Origin: Moricandia arvensis
Taxonomy: Eukaryota; Streptophyta; Magnoliopsida; Brassicales; Brassicaceae
NCBI GenBank assembly: GCA_905132765.1
Contig: CAJHQP010002225.1
Location: forward strand, 27,034 to 91,033
Reading direction: 5' to 3'
DNA: 64,000 nt
Positions 1 to 11,316 of the stretch are shown here, piece after piece. Numbering within the stretch: position 1 is the stretch's first letter; each line of letters begins with the position of its first letter. Position numbers and translations under genes: made by a program. The notes under the pieces are model-generated. The model worked only from the letters and a program-made list of their open reading frames with translations. It was not told the DNA's origin and searched no databases.

Positions 1-119
1 GTAAACATTGGCGTTTCTGTGTTTCTTTTTATTGGTTCAGAATCATGGATTAAAAACTACCTCATCCTCTTCCTCCTTCTAAAGTTGCGATCAACACTTC
101 TTAAAATTAATTGGACTGC

Positions 120-590
120 ATGGCAGAAAACTCGAGAAGGCAACATCGGATTGTGGAGAGAGGAACACCGGAAAAGTGTTGGTGTGGTGAACCCTCTGAT
201 ATATTTACAACTTTCCCAGCTAAAAACCTAGGAAGATTGTATTATTGTTGTGCAAGAGGATATGATAAGGTAACCTTTAATTCTTAATTGACATGTTTTG
301 AATTCAATAAAAATGTTCTAGTGAGTTCTGGTTATATTGATGAAAAACAGACTCATTTATTTAAATAGGCGGATGAGTGTTTGGTAGAAGAGGTTGAAGA
401 TATGAAGTCAGTAATAAGTGACATGACTAAGCTGAGAGTTAGTGTTGCTCGGTTGGAGAAAGAGTTTGAAAGAATAAAGAAGGAATCTGAAAGAGGAAGA
501 TACCAATGCATCGGTCAGGTGCGCTGCTTGAGGAATATGGTTGTTTGTGGGTTTGAGTGGGCCATATTTTTCTACTACTTCTTTGTATAA
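120..590 (+). CDS. Small GRF-type zinc-finger protein with coiled coil and C-terminal membrane segment; probably damaged
   Basis: Exon 1 runs 120-269 and ends at a GT donor; exon 2 runs from about 351 or 369 to the stop at 588-590. The N-terminal part shows the GRF pattern: KCWCG at residues 19-23, then NLGRLYYCC at 36-44. The second exon has a charged coiled-coil stretch (VEEVEDMKS through ERIKKESERG) and ends in a hydrophobic segment (WAIFFYYFF), so a membrane tail is likely. In relatives the finger continues C-x-F-F-K-W before ADEC. Here the canonical acceptor at 349-350 would give T-H-L-F-K then TAG at 366-368 in place of Trp. Splicing at the new AG (367-368) would avoid the stop but lose the last Cys ligand. 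The gene faces a Mutator transposase remnant, an arrangement repeated near 49 kb. Its role is unknown; GRF fingers bind nucleic acid in other proteins. Confidence 0.6.
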
Positions 591-599
591 GCATGTAAT

Positions 600-870
600 G
601 TAATCATAATTCAGTTGTATTGTAATCATAACTTAGTCGTTTATCAATCTATTTCTCAGCCATATTGTAATCATAACTCAATCGCTTTTACCATAACTTA
701 GTCGTATAGTAATCATAACTCAGCCCTACTCTAAACAATTTTTTATAACTCAGTTGTATTGTAAACAAAATTCATAACTCAATCTTTTATTAACATAAAT
801 CAATAGTAATTTAACCATAACTAAATCGTAACCCAAAGTCATACATTAGTAAATAAAACACTAAAAATCA
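600..870. repeat. Degenerate short repeat array (AACTCAGTCG / TAATCATAACTC type)
   Basis: About ten spaced copies of a unit resembling TAATCATAACTCAGTCGTAT follow one another directly after the GRF gene. The same core (AACTCAGC or AATCAGCC) reappears at 1740-2410. Such spaced, diverged motifs are typical of non-coding regions of Mutator-like elements, where transposon-encoded proteins can bind; binding here is inference. Confidence 0.6.
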
Positions 871-911
871 TTCATGTTTGTCATACCCAAAATGCAAACA
901 ATACAACACGA

Positions 912-1020
912 TTATATCGAACAAGTTTTCGCATTATGCCCAGCCTGTTTACAACGAGAACATGTGTATTGTTTCCTAGGACGTTTGTTCTCAAGGGCAA
1001 CTTCCAAAGCAAATTTCATC
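912..1020 (-). pseudogene. Mutator-like (MULE) transposase, C-terminal zinc knuckle remnant
   Basis: On the minus strand an open frame ends at 912-914 and encodes a basic stretch NKRPRKQ followed by a CCHC knuckle, CSRCKQAGHNAKTC. This knuckle after a basic linker is the usual C-terminus of plant MULE transposases. Only about 36 residues remain; upstream sequence is replaced by a Ty3 fragment. The transposase end points towards the 3' end of the GRF gene, so the two genes converge. Confidence 0.65.
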
Positions 1021-1029
1021 CTTTATTAA

Positions 1030-1690
1030 AAGCAAGTTCTTGTTCTCATATATACAACATTCGATTTCTAGAATTCAAGCTAGTGACTAAAAATAAGCGC
1101 TCAGTGTGAGGCAGTCCACAGTTAAGTAAGTTTTAATTTTAATTTCATTTTCATTTTATACTGATATTTTGTGTTTATTTATTTCAAGTCAAATAAAACA
1201 GTGGATCGGTCAATCTCAAGTTGAGGGAGAACGACGTTAGTTTGTGTAAAGGCAGAGATCGACCTACAAACCCAAGAACGGCCTATCTAACCAAGATAAG
1301 TCGTTCTGCATTTGAAGATCATCCGATCTCAATCCTAATGCACGAAAAAACAAGATCTGAGGTTCATGAGTTGAGGACAAGCATCAATTGACGGCTGGCC
1401 AGCATCGCTTGACACCACATTACCAAGCATCAACGAAAACTTAACTGCATCGCTCGACACTCATTGCAAGAAGCAGGTATACACGCGAAACGTTGTCACA
1501 TTTTAACTTATAATTTATTTCTTCACCCATCTTGGACTGTATAACATTGAGGACAATGTTCTTTAAGTCTAAGGGATGTATTTTGAGCTTTGATTTTATG
1601 TATTTTTAATGAGTTTTATAAGTCAAGAAGGGGATAATGAAGGTTTTCAATTTTTACTTTTTTTACATCATTTTATTTATTTATTATACT
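1030..1690 (+). mobile_element. Fragment of the CATCGATCGACA-type Ty3 element (3' internal region)
   Basis: The segment carries variants of the CATCGATCGACA motif near 1380-1470. It then has a GGGATG/AAGTCTAAGGG stretch and TCAAGAAGGGGATAATGA at 1625, matching in order the 3' non-coding part of the element at 9997-17607 (15360-15500). No LTR is visible. It interrupts a MULE. Confidence 0.55.
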
Positions 1691-1739
1691 TATTATCTAA
1701 CAACTCTCTAGTAGCATTCTTAGATTTACAGATTGCAGG

Positions 1740-2410
1740 ATGTACTTGAATTGACTTAGAAAATAATAGTTGATGACATGGAAAATCGGAGTTGATGACA
1801 TGGAAAATCAGTAAGTCAGCAACCAAACGAACATATAATTCAGCCCACATAAATCAGCCATCAAGTACAAATGTAAGTTAGTTGCAACGTGAACACTATT
1901 TCAGTGATTAATTTTTCGCTAATAAATGAGTCAAAATTAAGTTGGCAAATATTAAGTAAGTCGTAAATAAATCAACCGTCAAACGAATGCTATTGTAGTA
2001 ATTAATCTTTCGTTAAAAAGTCAACTGCAAGTAGGCTGAGTTTGATGTGTATTCAGCTCATTACGGCTGATTATACGTAAATCAGTCATAACAACCTCCC
2101 ATAACTCAGCAATAAATTTAATAAGTCATCCAGTCGATGATCACTAAATCAGCCGCAGAAACAAAACTCAACTGTGTCTTATCTACAACTCAGCCAAATG
2201 TTTGACAAATCATTCTGCCAATGCATAAATTAGTTGTAACGTGTGTGTGTAATTCAGCTGTTATCTCATAAATCAGTCAGATTTCTTTAAATCAGCCGTA
2301 ATTTACGGCTGAATTATGTTCGTAAGTCAGCCTATATCTCAGAATTCAGCCGTATTCCAATAAGTCAACCGCAATTTACCCATAACTCAGCAGTCAACGC
2401 TTTCCTACGT
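1740..2410. repeat. AATCAGCC / AACTCAGC dispersed motif array
   Basis: At least twenty copies of an 8-10 base core (AATCAGCC, AACTCAGC, AAGTCAGC) occur in both orientations with irregular 15-40 base spacing. The array resembles that at 600-870 and probably belongs to the same MULE, whose middle was split by the Ty3 fragment. No coding capacity was seen. Confidence 0.6.
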
Positions 2411-2867
2411 GACGCATGATCATTTCTGATGTGCCATTAAAAGTAGTGGCATCCTTGTAATTATATTTTTTGTCACAACATAATATAAGGACAAGTTCGA
2501 TATTAAAAAGTGCTAGTAATAACAAAAAATTTACATGGTTATGGTCATATTACCTAATTTGTGTGCTGTTTAAGTTAACTTCCCGCAATATAATGAAATT
2601 CATTGATGTATTTTATGTTGTTCACTTTTAATTATCGACTCTTATTTTGAACTTTGATTTTAACATGAAATTTAAATTGTATACAGGACTCACTCTTCTA
2701 ACGTTTCCAACATGTCCATAATCTCATTGTTCGGGTGACTGGTTTCACAGGAAAACTTGTCAGCGAATATGCAAAAATAGTATTGTCGAAATTGGTTCCA
2801 AACAAAAACAAGCCACATGATACTGAAGTTTTGTAGTAGCCACATGAAGACATCTTGTGAATGCAAA
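2411..2867. other. No recognisable gene
   Basis: AT-rich sequence with short open frames in both directions. A stretch at 2700-2830 reads RVTGFTGKLVSEYAK on the plus strand without an obvious family. Nothing supports a gene. Confidence 0.4.
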
Positions 2868-3545
2868 CAAAGTTTCACACTGGAAGTTAATACACATAAT
2901 TTTTAGTATATAAAAGGATGTCCAACTCTGATAGTACGAGACCTTTGGGAATGATGCTAAAACCAAATTCATGCGGGCTTGTCTCTTAGGCATAAAGTGA
3001 AAATTATCGTATTAATCGTTCATGAAAGAGTTGGACATGGGCTTCAAAAACCCAACAATTGGTGTAAGAACCAGCGATTAAAATCTACAAAAAGACAAAA
3101 TACCCTTTAATTCGAGGAATGCACCCTCAATAAGATGGGAAAGATATGTGACAACAGCCAGTCGAAGATCTTGGAAGCTTTGATTGTGGGAGGAGCATCC
3201 TCTAGGTGACTTCACGATTAAGGGTACCGGAGACATAACTACATCGGTACAAGATGTGTGCCAAGTTTTGATGGAGCTTGGAAACCAAGGATTTATGTGG
3301 TACGTGGTTTGTGAGGAGGTTTGTTGTGTATGCAAATAAAGTACCATATTAGAAGTTAAACCAAAAAATATCTAGTATATAAAAAAATGTCTAACTCTAA
3401 TTAATACGAAGCTCAGAAAAAATTTAAAAGTAAATTTATGCAAATTTATTTTTTAAGCACCAAATAGGTAATATTGTCTTAATTAGATAATAAAAAGTTG
3501 GACATAAGCTCAGAGAAACTCAACGAGACACACATTTAAACGTTT
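2868..3545 (+). mobile_element. Small LTR element of TRIM type
   Basis: Two similar segments of about 190 bases flank about 280 bases. The first (about 2868-3057) and second (about 3338-3540) share GAAGTTAA, TAGTATATAAAA, TGTCCAACTCT/TGTCTAACTCT and a terminal AGTTGGACAT motif. Just after the first lies TTGGTGTAAGAACCAGCG (3058-3075), a decayed match to the initiator-tRNA primer site TGGTATCAGAGCCAGCG. Small LTRs, PBS and no ORF fit a TRIM. Exact ends and target duplication could not be fixed. Confidence 0.5.
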
Positions 3546-3629
3546 TGGAAACGTGTCAAATATTCATATTTATAATTCGCCTTGCATATATGCGACGCCT
3601 CTTATTTATAGATTCAATAATGTACATAT

Positions 3630-6150
3630 CTAGAAAGTACTTATAAGTTGAGCAGCATTGGCAGAATAATAATTGGTAGACGAGGTAGCCTCGAATTGAA
3701 CTTGTACGGACAGACTATCATCGACGATAAATCCCTTGGTTGGATTTTGGAGATCAGTAAAAGAAACGAACTGTTCGAAGCCAGAACCTTCTCCTGGTGT
3801 ATTAAACCATGATAGAACTTTCAAGAACAAAAGAAAAATTTTAAGCGACATTAATATTAAAGGTTTTAGACATAAAGTCTTAATCATATAAGGAGGGCTA
3901 GAAATATTTACTTGGTTTTTGGAGATGTTTTTGATTGTTTTTGGTCTAGAACTCGCAACTTGGCTCGGACATAAGCATTTTCGTAAGGTTTCAAGGTTTG
4001 GTTTTCACTTAGAACTACATAAAGAGACAACGAGTTTCCTTCTCCTGCACCATTACCGTTTGGATAACCTTAGGTGCCCTGAAAAAAAAGTTGATTATTC
4101 AAAATTTAATTGATACCTATATGCCTCATTTTTGACTCACCAACTTTTTCCTCCAACGGAGAATTCATCAGATATGTAAAAGTCCGGTTGTTTGAACCGA
4201 GTTAAGAGAATATGACTGGAAACTCGTCAGTGGGTATGTCACAAGAGAATTTTATTTATATCAAAAGTGTGTATTACAAGAGAAGGTGACTAGTGCTCTC
4301 TCAGATAAATATCCTCTTGAACTAAGTTTCTTCAGATGGCTTTGGAGAGCCGGCTTAAAGGCAGTCTGAAGCTGACCGAAGAATTCTTTGCCGGGAGTCG
4401 GACGCCTTTAGCCGTGAGACTGGCTCTAATGAGTGAATGGTGACGGACCGGGGCAAACTATGTCGTGGGCCTAAAGTGAGGTAATCCTCCTACACCGGTC
4501 AATGTTGAGAATTTCATAAGCTTCCAAGACTTAGTTCCATAGACCGTCTTATCGATCGACAATATTTCCCATCTGTTAAAGTAAGGATACACCGAGATGT
4601 CTACCCCAAACACACATTGGTCATCGTCGAAAATATACTCTTTATCTTTAGCTTTAAATTGTTTTGTTTGAATGAAATTTGGATTTCCCCAAGTTGTCCT
4701 GAATTGATGGAAATGTCTTATCTCCGTGTCTGTATATATGATAACGGCGGCAGATCAAGAGCTATATTTAACAACGAAGAAAAATATTATATACGAAACA
4801 CTAAAAATTATTTGACAAAAATTAAAGTCTATCTTATTGAAACATATAAACATTGATTGAACCATTTAAATAGAATACAAATACATTATATCATTTTACA
4901 GTTAAATAGTATTTTTAAATTTTGAACATATTCTATTTTACAATAAAAATCTTATAAACAAAATTTTTGAATCCTTATAGCCTAAATAATTAATAAATAT
5001 TAAATCAATTTAATTTAAAAATGAAAATAAGGATTCAAAAATTGAATATTGAATTATTGTAAAATAAACAATTTATAATATTGAATTATATAATATATTT
5101 AAGGAATCACAACAGATTAAAGTTATTAAACTATAAAATAGATTTATGGAAAAGGTAAAATGATCAATATATCTTAACTTTTAGATCTAGAACTATATTA
5201 TCTAAAATTGAATAAACGTCAGTAAAACTAAATTTTTGTTTTCTTACAAAATTTTGTTAAAAATAACATTTCGGCGAATATTGTATCACCTTACATACCT
5301 CACGTTTCTAGTCAATTTTGTAAGTTTCAGTTTCATGTAGACCGTATTTAAACATTATTTTCCCATATACGAAGCTAGAAATTTATTTAGAAATAATTTA
5401 TAGTTTGTTAAAACTTAAAACGTATTAAGAAAATTCAAATATCCATTCTCTGAAAATTTAATCAATTATATTTGTTAAATTTATTACAGTTTAAAATCGT
5501 ATAATTGAGTTTAACTTGAAAATAAATATAATATCAAAAAATACAACTGTTTGACTTTGAAAGTAAGATGTTAAAAAAAAAACATACCCATGGATGTCCA
5601 GTATCGATCTTTACTCTTGCTATAGACCAAAAACCTGAGATCTGCAAAAACCTCACGGTTCTCGCCAACTAGCCTAGAAGGATCTATTGCAACATATGCA
5701 GAGATCCAATCCTCTACGGTAGTCGTGTTTCCAAACGGTTGGAGGATAAAAGTCCTATACATAATTTCCTGTATGAAAATTTATTACACAATCTAAAATA
5801 AATAACTAAAACTTATACCCGATAAAAAAAATGATATACCAGTTGAATCCGCCACAATTAATGGACAGATCTCATACTAACGTCGTCATTAGTTCACTGC
5901 ACGATTCGATCCGCACGAAATAAGCGCTTGGTGGACGAGTTTGCATGAACTTCTGCTCGGCCGATAGCCTAGGGTCCACACCATTAATTGCTGCAAGCCT
6001 CGAACTGTGAGGGTTACAAAGCACTGCGTTGTTGGTTTCTTTAGTGGATACAAGACTTACTTGAATGGTGGCGAAGACAACACAAAAGAAGAAAGAAAAG
6101 AGAAAGATCGCACCATTTAAATTGACCTTTCCTTTCTCGTTTAGAAACAT
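3630..6150 (-). pseudogene. MATH/TRAF-like domain protein (two MATH domains, N-terminal hydrophobic segment), broken
   Basis: Exons read on the minus strand: 6150-5840 (hydrophobic leader, then PPSAYFVRIESCSEL and GGFNW), 5768-5588 (TFILQPFGN, VFADLRFLVYSK), about 4630-4500 (DDDQCVFGVDISVYP, SWKLMKFSTLTG), about 4215-4160 (FYISDEFSVGGKSW), about 4090-3910 (YPNGNGAGEGNSLSLYVVL, AYVRAKLRVLDQ) and about 3800-3640 (GSGFEQFVSFTDL, GFIVDDSLSVQVQFEA). The order gives two successive MATH domains, as in plant TRAF-like proteins with a signal or anchor segment. Damage: in-frame TGA before DLSINCGG in exon 1, a phase mismatch between exons 1 and 2, a TAA and frame loss before YPNGNG, and about 300 foreign bases in the second MATH domain. 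A TATA-like TATAAATT lies upstream near 6210. It is the only clear host-type gene here. Confidence 0.75.
4215..4500. other. Insertion of unknown origin inside the MATH pseudogene
   Basis: Sequence between the FSTLTG exon part and the FYISDEFSVGG exon part does not read as MATH coding and is more GC-rich than its surroundings (for example GGACCGGGGCAAACTATG). The exact junctions and source are unclear; it could be a retroelement piece or rearranged intron. Confidence 0.35.
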
Positions 6151-6239
6151 TGTGACTGTCACGTTTATTTTATGTATTTGTTGTTGTTTGGAAGGTCTTA
6201 CATTCCTAATTTATAGGCATGTTCATGTGTAAAAAAATC

Positions 6240-7014
6240 ATTAGGTAGAAAAAGCCAAAGTATAGGGAAACTAGGTGATCATTATCCGTCCTTCATGCAA
6301 TCCAATATTATTATTAAACAAAACTATAATATCCGCTAATGGTATCTTACATCCGTTCACTCGGTTTGTGGATCCCACTCGCACGATATCACGAATCATT
6401 TTCTTATATGACATTCATCTTTCCACTATTTCAACTCAAACACGCTTAATTCTAGAGTCTTTTTTTATGTGTGATAGAAAAGGTAAGTGTACATTGGTGA
6501 CATAAGTAGTCAAATCAATTCTATTAAGTCTTTCATCAAATACCAGAAATTGGGATATCACAATTCACCCCGCTCATAGAACGCAACGTCCTCGTTGGAC
6601 ACCATGACAGGTCACAAGACGCTTCTCGGGTCAACACCGAGATAACTAACCAGTATAATACCATTTATAATGTCCCGACCGCCAACTACTAATTGGCATC
6701 CACGCCTGCTCAGTCGGCCCGTGGGTCTCATTCTATGCGATGGACGGAGCGTTAATTTTTCCAAGTCTCAAAGGTCTTTTCACTGACCCTGCAATCACCA
6801 CATGACCTTTTCCCCGTGCTTTGGCCTCCCTCGCATGATATCGCGAATCACTTCCCGATAAGTCACCCATCGGTCCACTACTCCAAGTCAAGCACACTTA
6901 ACTCCTGATTTTTTTCTAGATGTGTGATAGAAAAGGTAAGTGAACTTTATGATATATGTAGTTTAATCAATTCTATTAAGCCTTTCATCATATACTAGAA
7001 ATTTGGATGTTACT
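6240..7014 (-). mobile_element. TRIM retroelement (TGTAACATCC-type LTR), minus orientation
   Basis: Two related terminal segments, about 6240-6562 and 6666-7014, surround about 100 bases. In minus orientation the inner segment begins with TGGTATTATACTGG, a decayed initiator-tRNA PBS, directly after the LTR end GGCGGTCGGGACATTATA. The two LTRs share the CTCGCACGATATCACGAATC / CTCGCATGATATCGCGAATC region and the GTGTGATAGAAAAGGTAAGTG region. The 5' half of the left copy differs from the right one. The same family occurs at 43270-43448 and 54664-59964. Confidence 0.65.
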
Positions 7015-7042
7015 TAAATTGAATAATTTTAGTTAAAGTCAC

Positions 7043-8800
7043 TACAACTTTTACCAAAAAAATAGTCATTACAAGAATACACAAAGTATACTGAAAAAGT
7101 TTCTGACAACTCAAGTCGGAAATTACTGATAGTATAGTGAGAATAAAGTGAGAAAGACAAAAATTCCTCGGAAAATTGTAGGTATATTCTGAAAAACCTA
7201 TTTTCTTTGTATTTTTTGGAAAGTTTTTTTTGGATAACCAAAGGGGTGTTTGGTGGGTCGAGGTCCAACCAACTAATATTCTAGGAACTTGTCTACTGGT
7301 GTCAAACAGTCTCGGTTTCTCGCAATAAAAAATAAATATCCATGTCATCTTGCCACACACAAGCGGTTTATCTAAGATGGTAAATTTCAAACTCAGGATA
7401 GCACATTACCAATCACCACTCGACCATGATTTTGTGGTTATTTTCTTAAAAAAATTCATTGGCATTTCTTGAATTCTCGGTAACCGGATAGTTTGTCGGA
7501 AGTCTATAGAAATCAGTGGCAGTGCGTCTTCTCGGTAATTTTTCAGAGATTAAGACTTTGAATTCTTATACTTAACGCCACTTACTGCTCAAATTAATTG
7601 AAATTGGTGGTCGAATTGGTTTTTCTTAAGTTACCCACAAGTACCGTTCTCGAAAATTGATTCTATATATACATGCTGATTGATGATGATGGCTTAGAAT
7701 CTGTGGATAACCATGATGACAGCTCGAGAAGCAGCAACGGCGCACGGATCCTTTCTCTCGCGGCAGCACAACTTAGGAATTAAAATCTTATGATTTTGTT
7801 TTCTGAGGAAGAAGATACATAAACATATACATATATGTGTATGATTTAAGGAAACTCAAACACCAATTTTTTAAAATCTATGTCTAATTTTTAAGATTTT
7901 ATGATACCTAAACACAAATCTTAATTCGTGAAATTAAATGATTTTAATTTTATTTTTTGAAATCTAAATTTTCTGGGCAACTTTTCGGAAAAGTTTCCGA
8001 TGTGTTTGTAACTAGGGCTGGGCATTTTATCCGTTAAATTTGATTTGGTTCGTTATTCGTTTCGATTCGATCCGTAAAATCCGGATATCCGTAAACCGTC
8101 GAAGCAAAGCAAATACTGTAATATCCTTTAGAAACAAATCAAATCACAAATACTAAAAATTTAGAGCCGGATATCCGATCCGATCCGACATTATACAAAT
8201 AGATGTATATATATAAATAAATATAGATTTATAATTTTATAAAATTATTATTTTAACATATCATTTTATTAATTTTATTTAGAATTTACTTATAAGATCT
8301 TTTTAAAAACAAAAAAAAAATCAAAACATTTGTGTGTTTATAAGAAAATTTGATTAATTTTAGAAATTTATGGAATATATATTTTCATTTTTTTTTATTT
8401 TTTATTTTATATTATGTAAAAATATTTTTTTTGAAAACAAATTTTATAGTTTTTCTTAATTTACTTGTATTAAACAAAGTAGATGAGATATCGTAAATAT
8501 CTCTAAAGCAAAACAAATTGGAAAATTGGATATCCCTCCATCAGTGCCCACCCCTATTTGTAACAATGCCAATGTTCACCGATGGTTGTCCGTCGGGCAT
8601 GATCGAGGAGTTTCCGAGAACTCATTCCGACGAATTTACCGTGAACACGTTTTGGCGTTGTTGTCACCGATAACTTCCCGAGAACACATGATTTCTGATG
8701 CTCGAGCTCGGACAATTGCGTTGTCGTTAAGACGGAGACCTTTGATTCCGACGATTCTCCATCATAATAGCTGCTGGAGTAGAGCTTTTAGTCTGTAGTG
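7043..8800. other. CACTA-like non-coding remnant (interrupted by a hAT MITE)
   Basis: A CACTACAACTTTTACC sequence near 7041 is followed by repeated TTCCTCGGAAA-, GTCGGAAGT- and TTTCCGATG-like stretches. After the MITE come GTTTCCGAGAAC and TTCCGACGAATTT. Such TTCCGA-rich subterminal DNA and a CACTAC start are typical of Brassicaceae CACTA elements. No transposase or matching right end was found, so the assignment is tentative. Confidence 0.3.
8013..8556. mobile_element. hAT-type MITE with perfect 8-bp target duplication
   Basis: The element starts TAGGGCTGGGCA and ends GTGCCCACCCCTA, imperfect terminal inverted repeats typical of plant hAT MITEs. Flanks carry the identical 8-mer TTTGTAAC at 8005-8012 and 8557-8564, the target size of hAT transposases. 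The interior of about 540 bases is very AT-rich with no ORF. Subterminal CCGGATATCCG and GGATATCC motifs add to the symmetry. Confidence 0.9.
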
Positions 8801-9162
8801 AGTTGTGTTGTAACAACGGAATGTGTAATGGTTTTATCGAATTAATGATTCATTTTTGTGGTGTTGCATATCTCAAATGGCTCAATCCGATCCACATGGT
8901 GTTGAACAGGTAACCCATGGAATTGGTTTTGCTTTACCAAAAAACAAATCAATCAAGCTTTACATTTCCTTAAAACACTCACAGCCAAGCTAAAAGGGTA
9001 TTTTTGGCTGTCGAAGCAATGTTTTTATTCCAGCCATTTTTGCTTTGCTTTCGAAAGGCTATACCAAAAATAGTTATTTATTTGTTTTACTATCAGTTCT
9101 GGGTTTTTAGCTGGTAACATTTTATTTTCCAGGGTGTTCTGGAGGTGTTTATCATTGTTTCC

Positions 9163-9261
<99 letters not shown>

Positions 9262-9996
9262 TAAATATTGTGTAAATAAAAATGTCTATGATCTTGGATT
9301 TTTGTATTAGTAGTGGAGTCGCCTCTCAATAGTCTTCATCGTGTTTTTAAATATTATATGGAATATTTAGCATTGAGTAGATAAAGTTTCTTTTTAATAG
9401 CTCTCTCCTCCGTTTGACGCTTTCCAGGGTTTTGGAGGTGCCAAGATCAATGGCTCAAGCCAAAAATCTTCGTCGCCTCCTCCCTCTCGGATTATGAGTT
9501 ACAAGGTGCAGTAGTGGTTGTTCGGTGGTGTCGTTGAAGATGTTTCTCCTCTCCACTTGGCAGATCTGAATGGATATCTAGTGCGGAGGTTCATAGGATG
9601 GATCAAAAGTTATGGTGTTTCGCTATCCAATAGTGTGCTCTTCTAGTTTGAGGACGACTAGAAGGCTGACGACAGCGACTGGTCAATCATTGGGGTGAGG
9701 CTCGTCTAATTGTCAAGGAGAGTTATGGTGTCTACAGATCTACGGTGAGGGATGGCGTTTCTCTCACGTAAGTTTATCATTGGTCCATCTTCTTTTCCCC
9801 CTCCCACCATGGGAGTTCGATAGGTTGTGATTTTCGGACCTAAGCGGCGATTTGAGACTTGAGAAGATTTAGAAGACTATGGTTTCAGAGTTGGTCTACG
9901 TTTTGGATCCAACGTTTAAGGCCGCCGGACAACTCTGTGGTCAGTAGATTTGGCGTTAACTGGTGATGGATCCACCGTCGGTCTTGGAAATACCAG
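8801..9996. other. No supported gene; host flank of the large Ty3 element
   Basis: After a (TA)n tract, 9400-9996 is more GC-rich and gene-like in composition, but its frames contain stops. It resumes at 17608 beyond the Ty3 element. It could be a leader of a gene or of a non-LTR element; I do not recognise it. Confidence 0.4.
9160..9260. repeat. (TA)n microsatellite
   Basis: About 100 bases of almost uninterrupted TA dinucleotides with two short AATATAA breaks. Likely length-variable and able to extrude cruciforms. Confidence 0.95.
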
Positions 9997-11292
9997 TGAT
10001 ATAGCCTATTTATTACCAGTTTTAGGCCATGATATAAGCTTTATTTTGGGTCTATTATGTTTGTCTAGACTATGTTTTAAATTCTTAGCAGGTCCAGTTA
10101 CGTTTTCGAGATATTAGAGCTGATCATTGCTAGAGTCGAAGTACAAGATAGTCGTCGATCGACGACTCAAACTTGTCATCGACCGATGGTACAAAACCAA
10201 GATCGATTGATACTGCACACTTGCCATCGATCGATAACCAATTCACAGACAGTCGATCTTAAGCCCAAGTTATAGAAAAATAACGAAGATACCCTTGACA
10301 ATTTTTGACCTAGATTTTAGGGTTATATTTATTCTTTATGTATTACACACAAAAAGGTGTGGAGAGTTTAAGAGAGTTAAGAAAAGAGAGTTTAGTTTTC
10401 TATTAAAGTTTTAAGGTTTCTAGGGAAGAAGATTCATAGCTCCTTAGGGAGATTTGTATTTGAATCCCATTATTTTATCTATACATTATATTCAGATTAT
10501 TGTTCTTACTTTACTATGTCTGAGTAGTTATCAACTAGATTTAGGATTGGATGATGGTAATCATGGATTAGCCAAAAAGTAGGATTGCTAGGTTAAGATA
10601 ATATCCACCAATTGAATTTTGCTTGATGATTGCATTATAGAGTAGCTAACTAGGATCTCATAAGTAGGACATGGACGAATACGAGAGTAGGTTATGTACC
10701 TTAATAGACTCTATTGAACTAGGTTGTTAGGCGCATTCGAGAGCTGGTCTAATTAGTTTGGTGAACATATCAAATCTCGTTCACACTTCCTTTTGATTTC
10801 ACCATCGATCGACATCATGCTTTAGTCGTCGATCGATGGGCTTTCCTTTTTCTCGCATACGAGAGTTGGAGTTAAAAAGATCATAATAGTTAATATTTGA
10901 GTTATAAAATATTTACATTTCTGTGCTTCGTATTTCCTATAATCCATTAAGCCTGAAACTCTAGTTCTAGCATATTTACATTTGAGTTTAGTTAGTTTAA
11001 TAGTATATTTTCATATTTGCATTATTATCATATTTCCATATTGCATCTATCCCTCCTAATAAAGAATATTTCCTTAAACTGATTCTTTGTTACTGATATA
11101 TATATCTACCTAGCTTAGTCTTTAGAAATAAGAAATCTATTGTGTGACATTGTTCTCTGTGGATTCGATCCCTAAGTACTACAAATGATCTCTCTTGGCA
11201 AGAGTTTATTTGTGTGTTAAGATTATGGTTAATCTGATAGTTAAGTGTTTAGGATATTCATACCCTACTAGAACAATAAACACACCATGTTA
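9997..11292 (+). repeat. 5' LTR of the Ty3 element
   Basis: Starts TGATATAGCC and ends CACACCATGTTA. It includes several TCGATCGA-type motifs (near 10155, 10220, 10803 and 10830) and an AGGGTTATATTTATTC region that may contain the promoter. Diverged by many substitutions from the 3' copy. Confidence 0.85.
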
Positions 11293-11316
11293 AATTTGTC
11301 ACCGTTGTCGGAGAAT
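11293..11316 (+). other. Primer binding site, decayed
   Basis: TTTGTCACCGTTGTCGGAG directly follows the LTR and aligns with TGGCGCCGTTGCCGGGGA, the site seen in Athila/Tat-clade plant Ty3 elements. Confidence 0.6.

Noticed and set aside
7010..7390. 126-residue minus-strand open frame
   Set aside because: Spans a TRIM edge and AT-rich DNA; composition (Phe/Ile-rich, no motif) fits a chance frame.
9093..9329. Tyr/Ile-rich open frame on the minus strand
   Set aside because: It is the (TA)n microsatellite read as codons.
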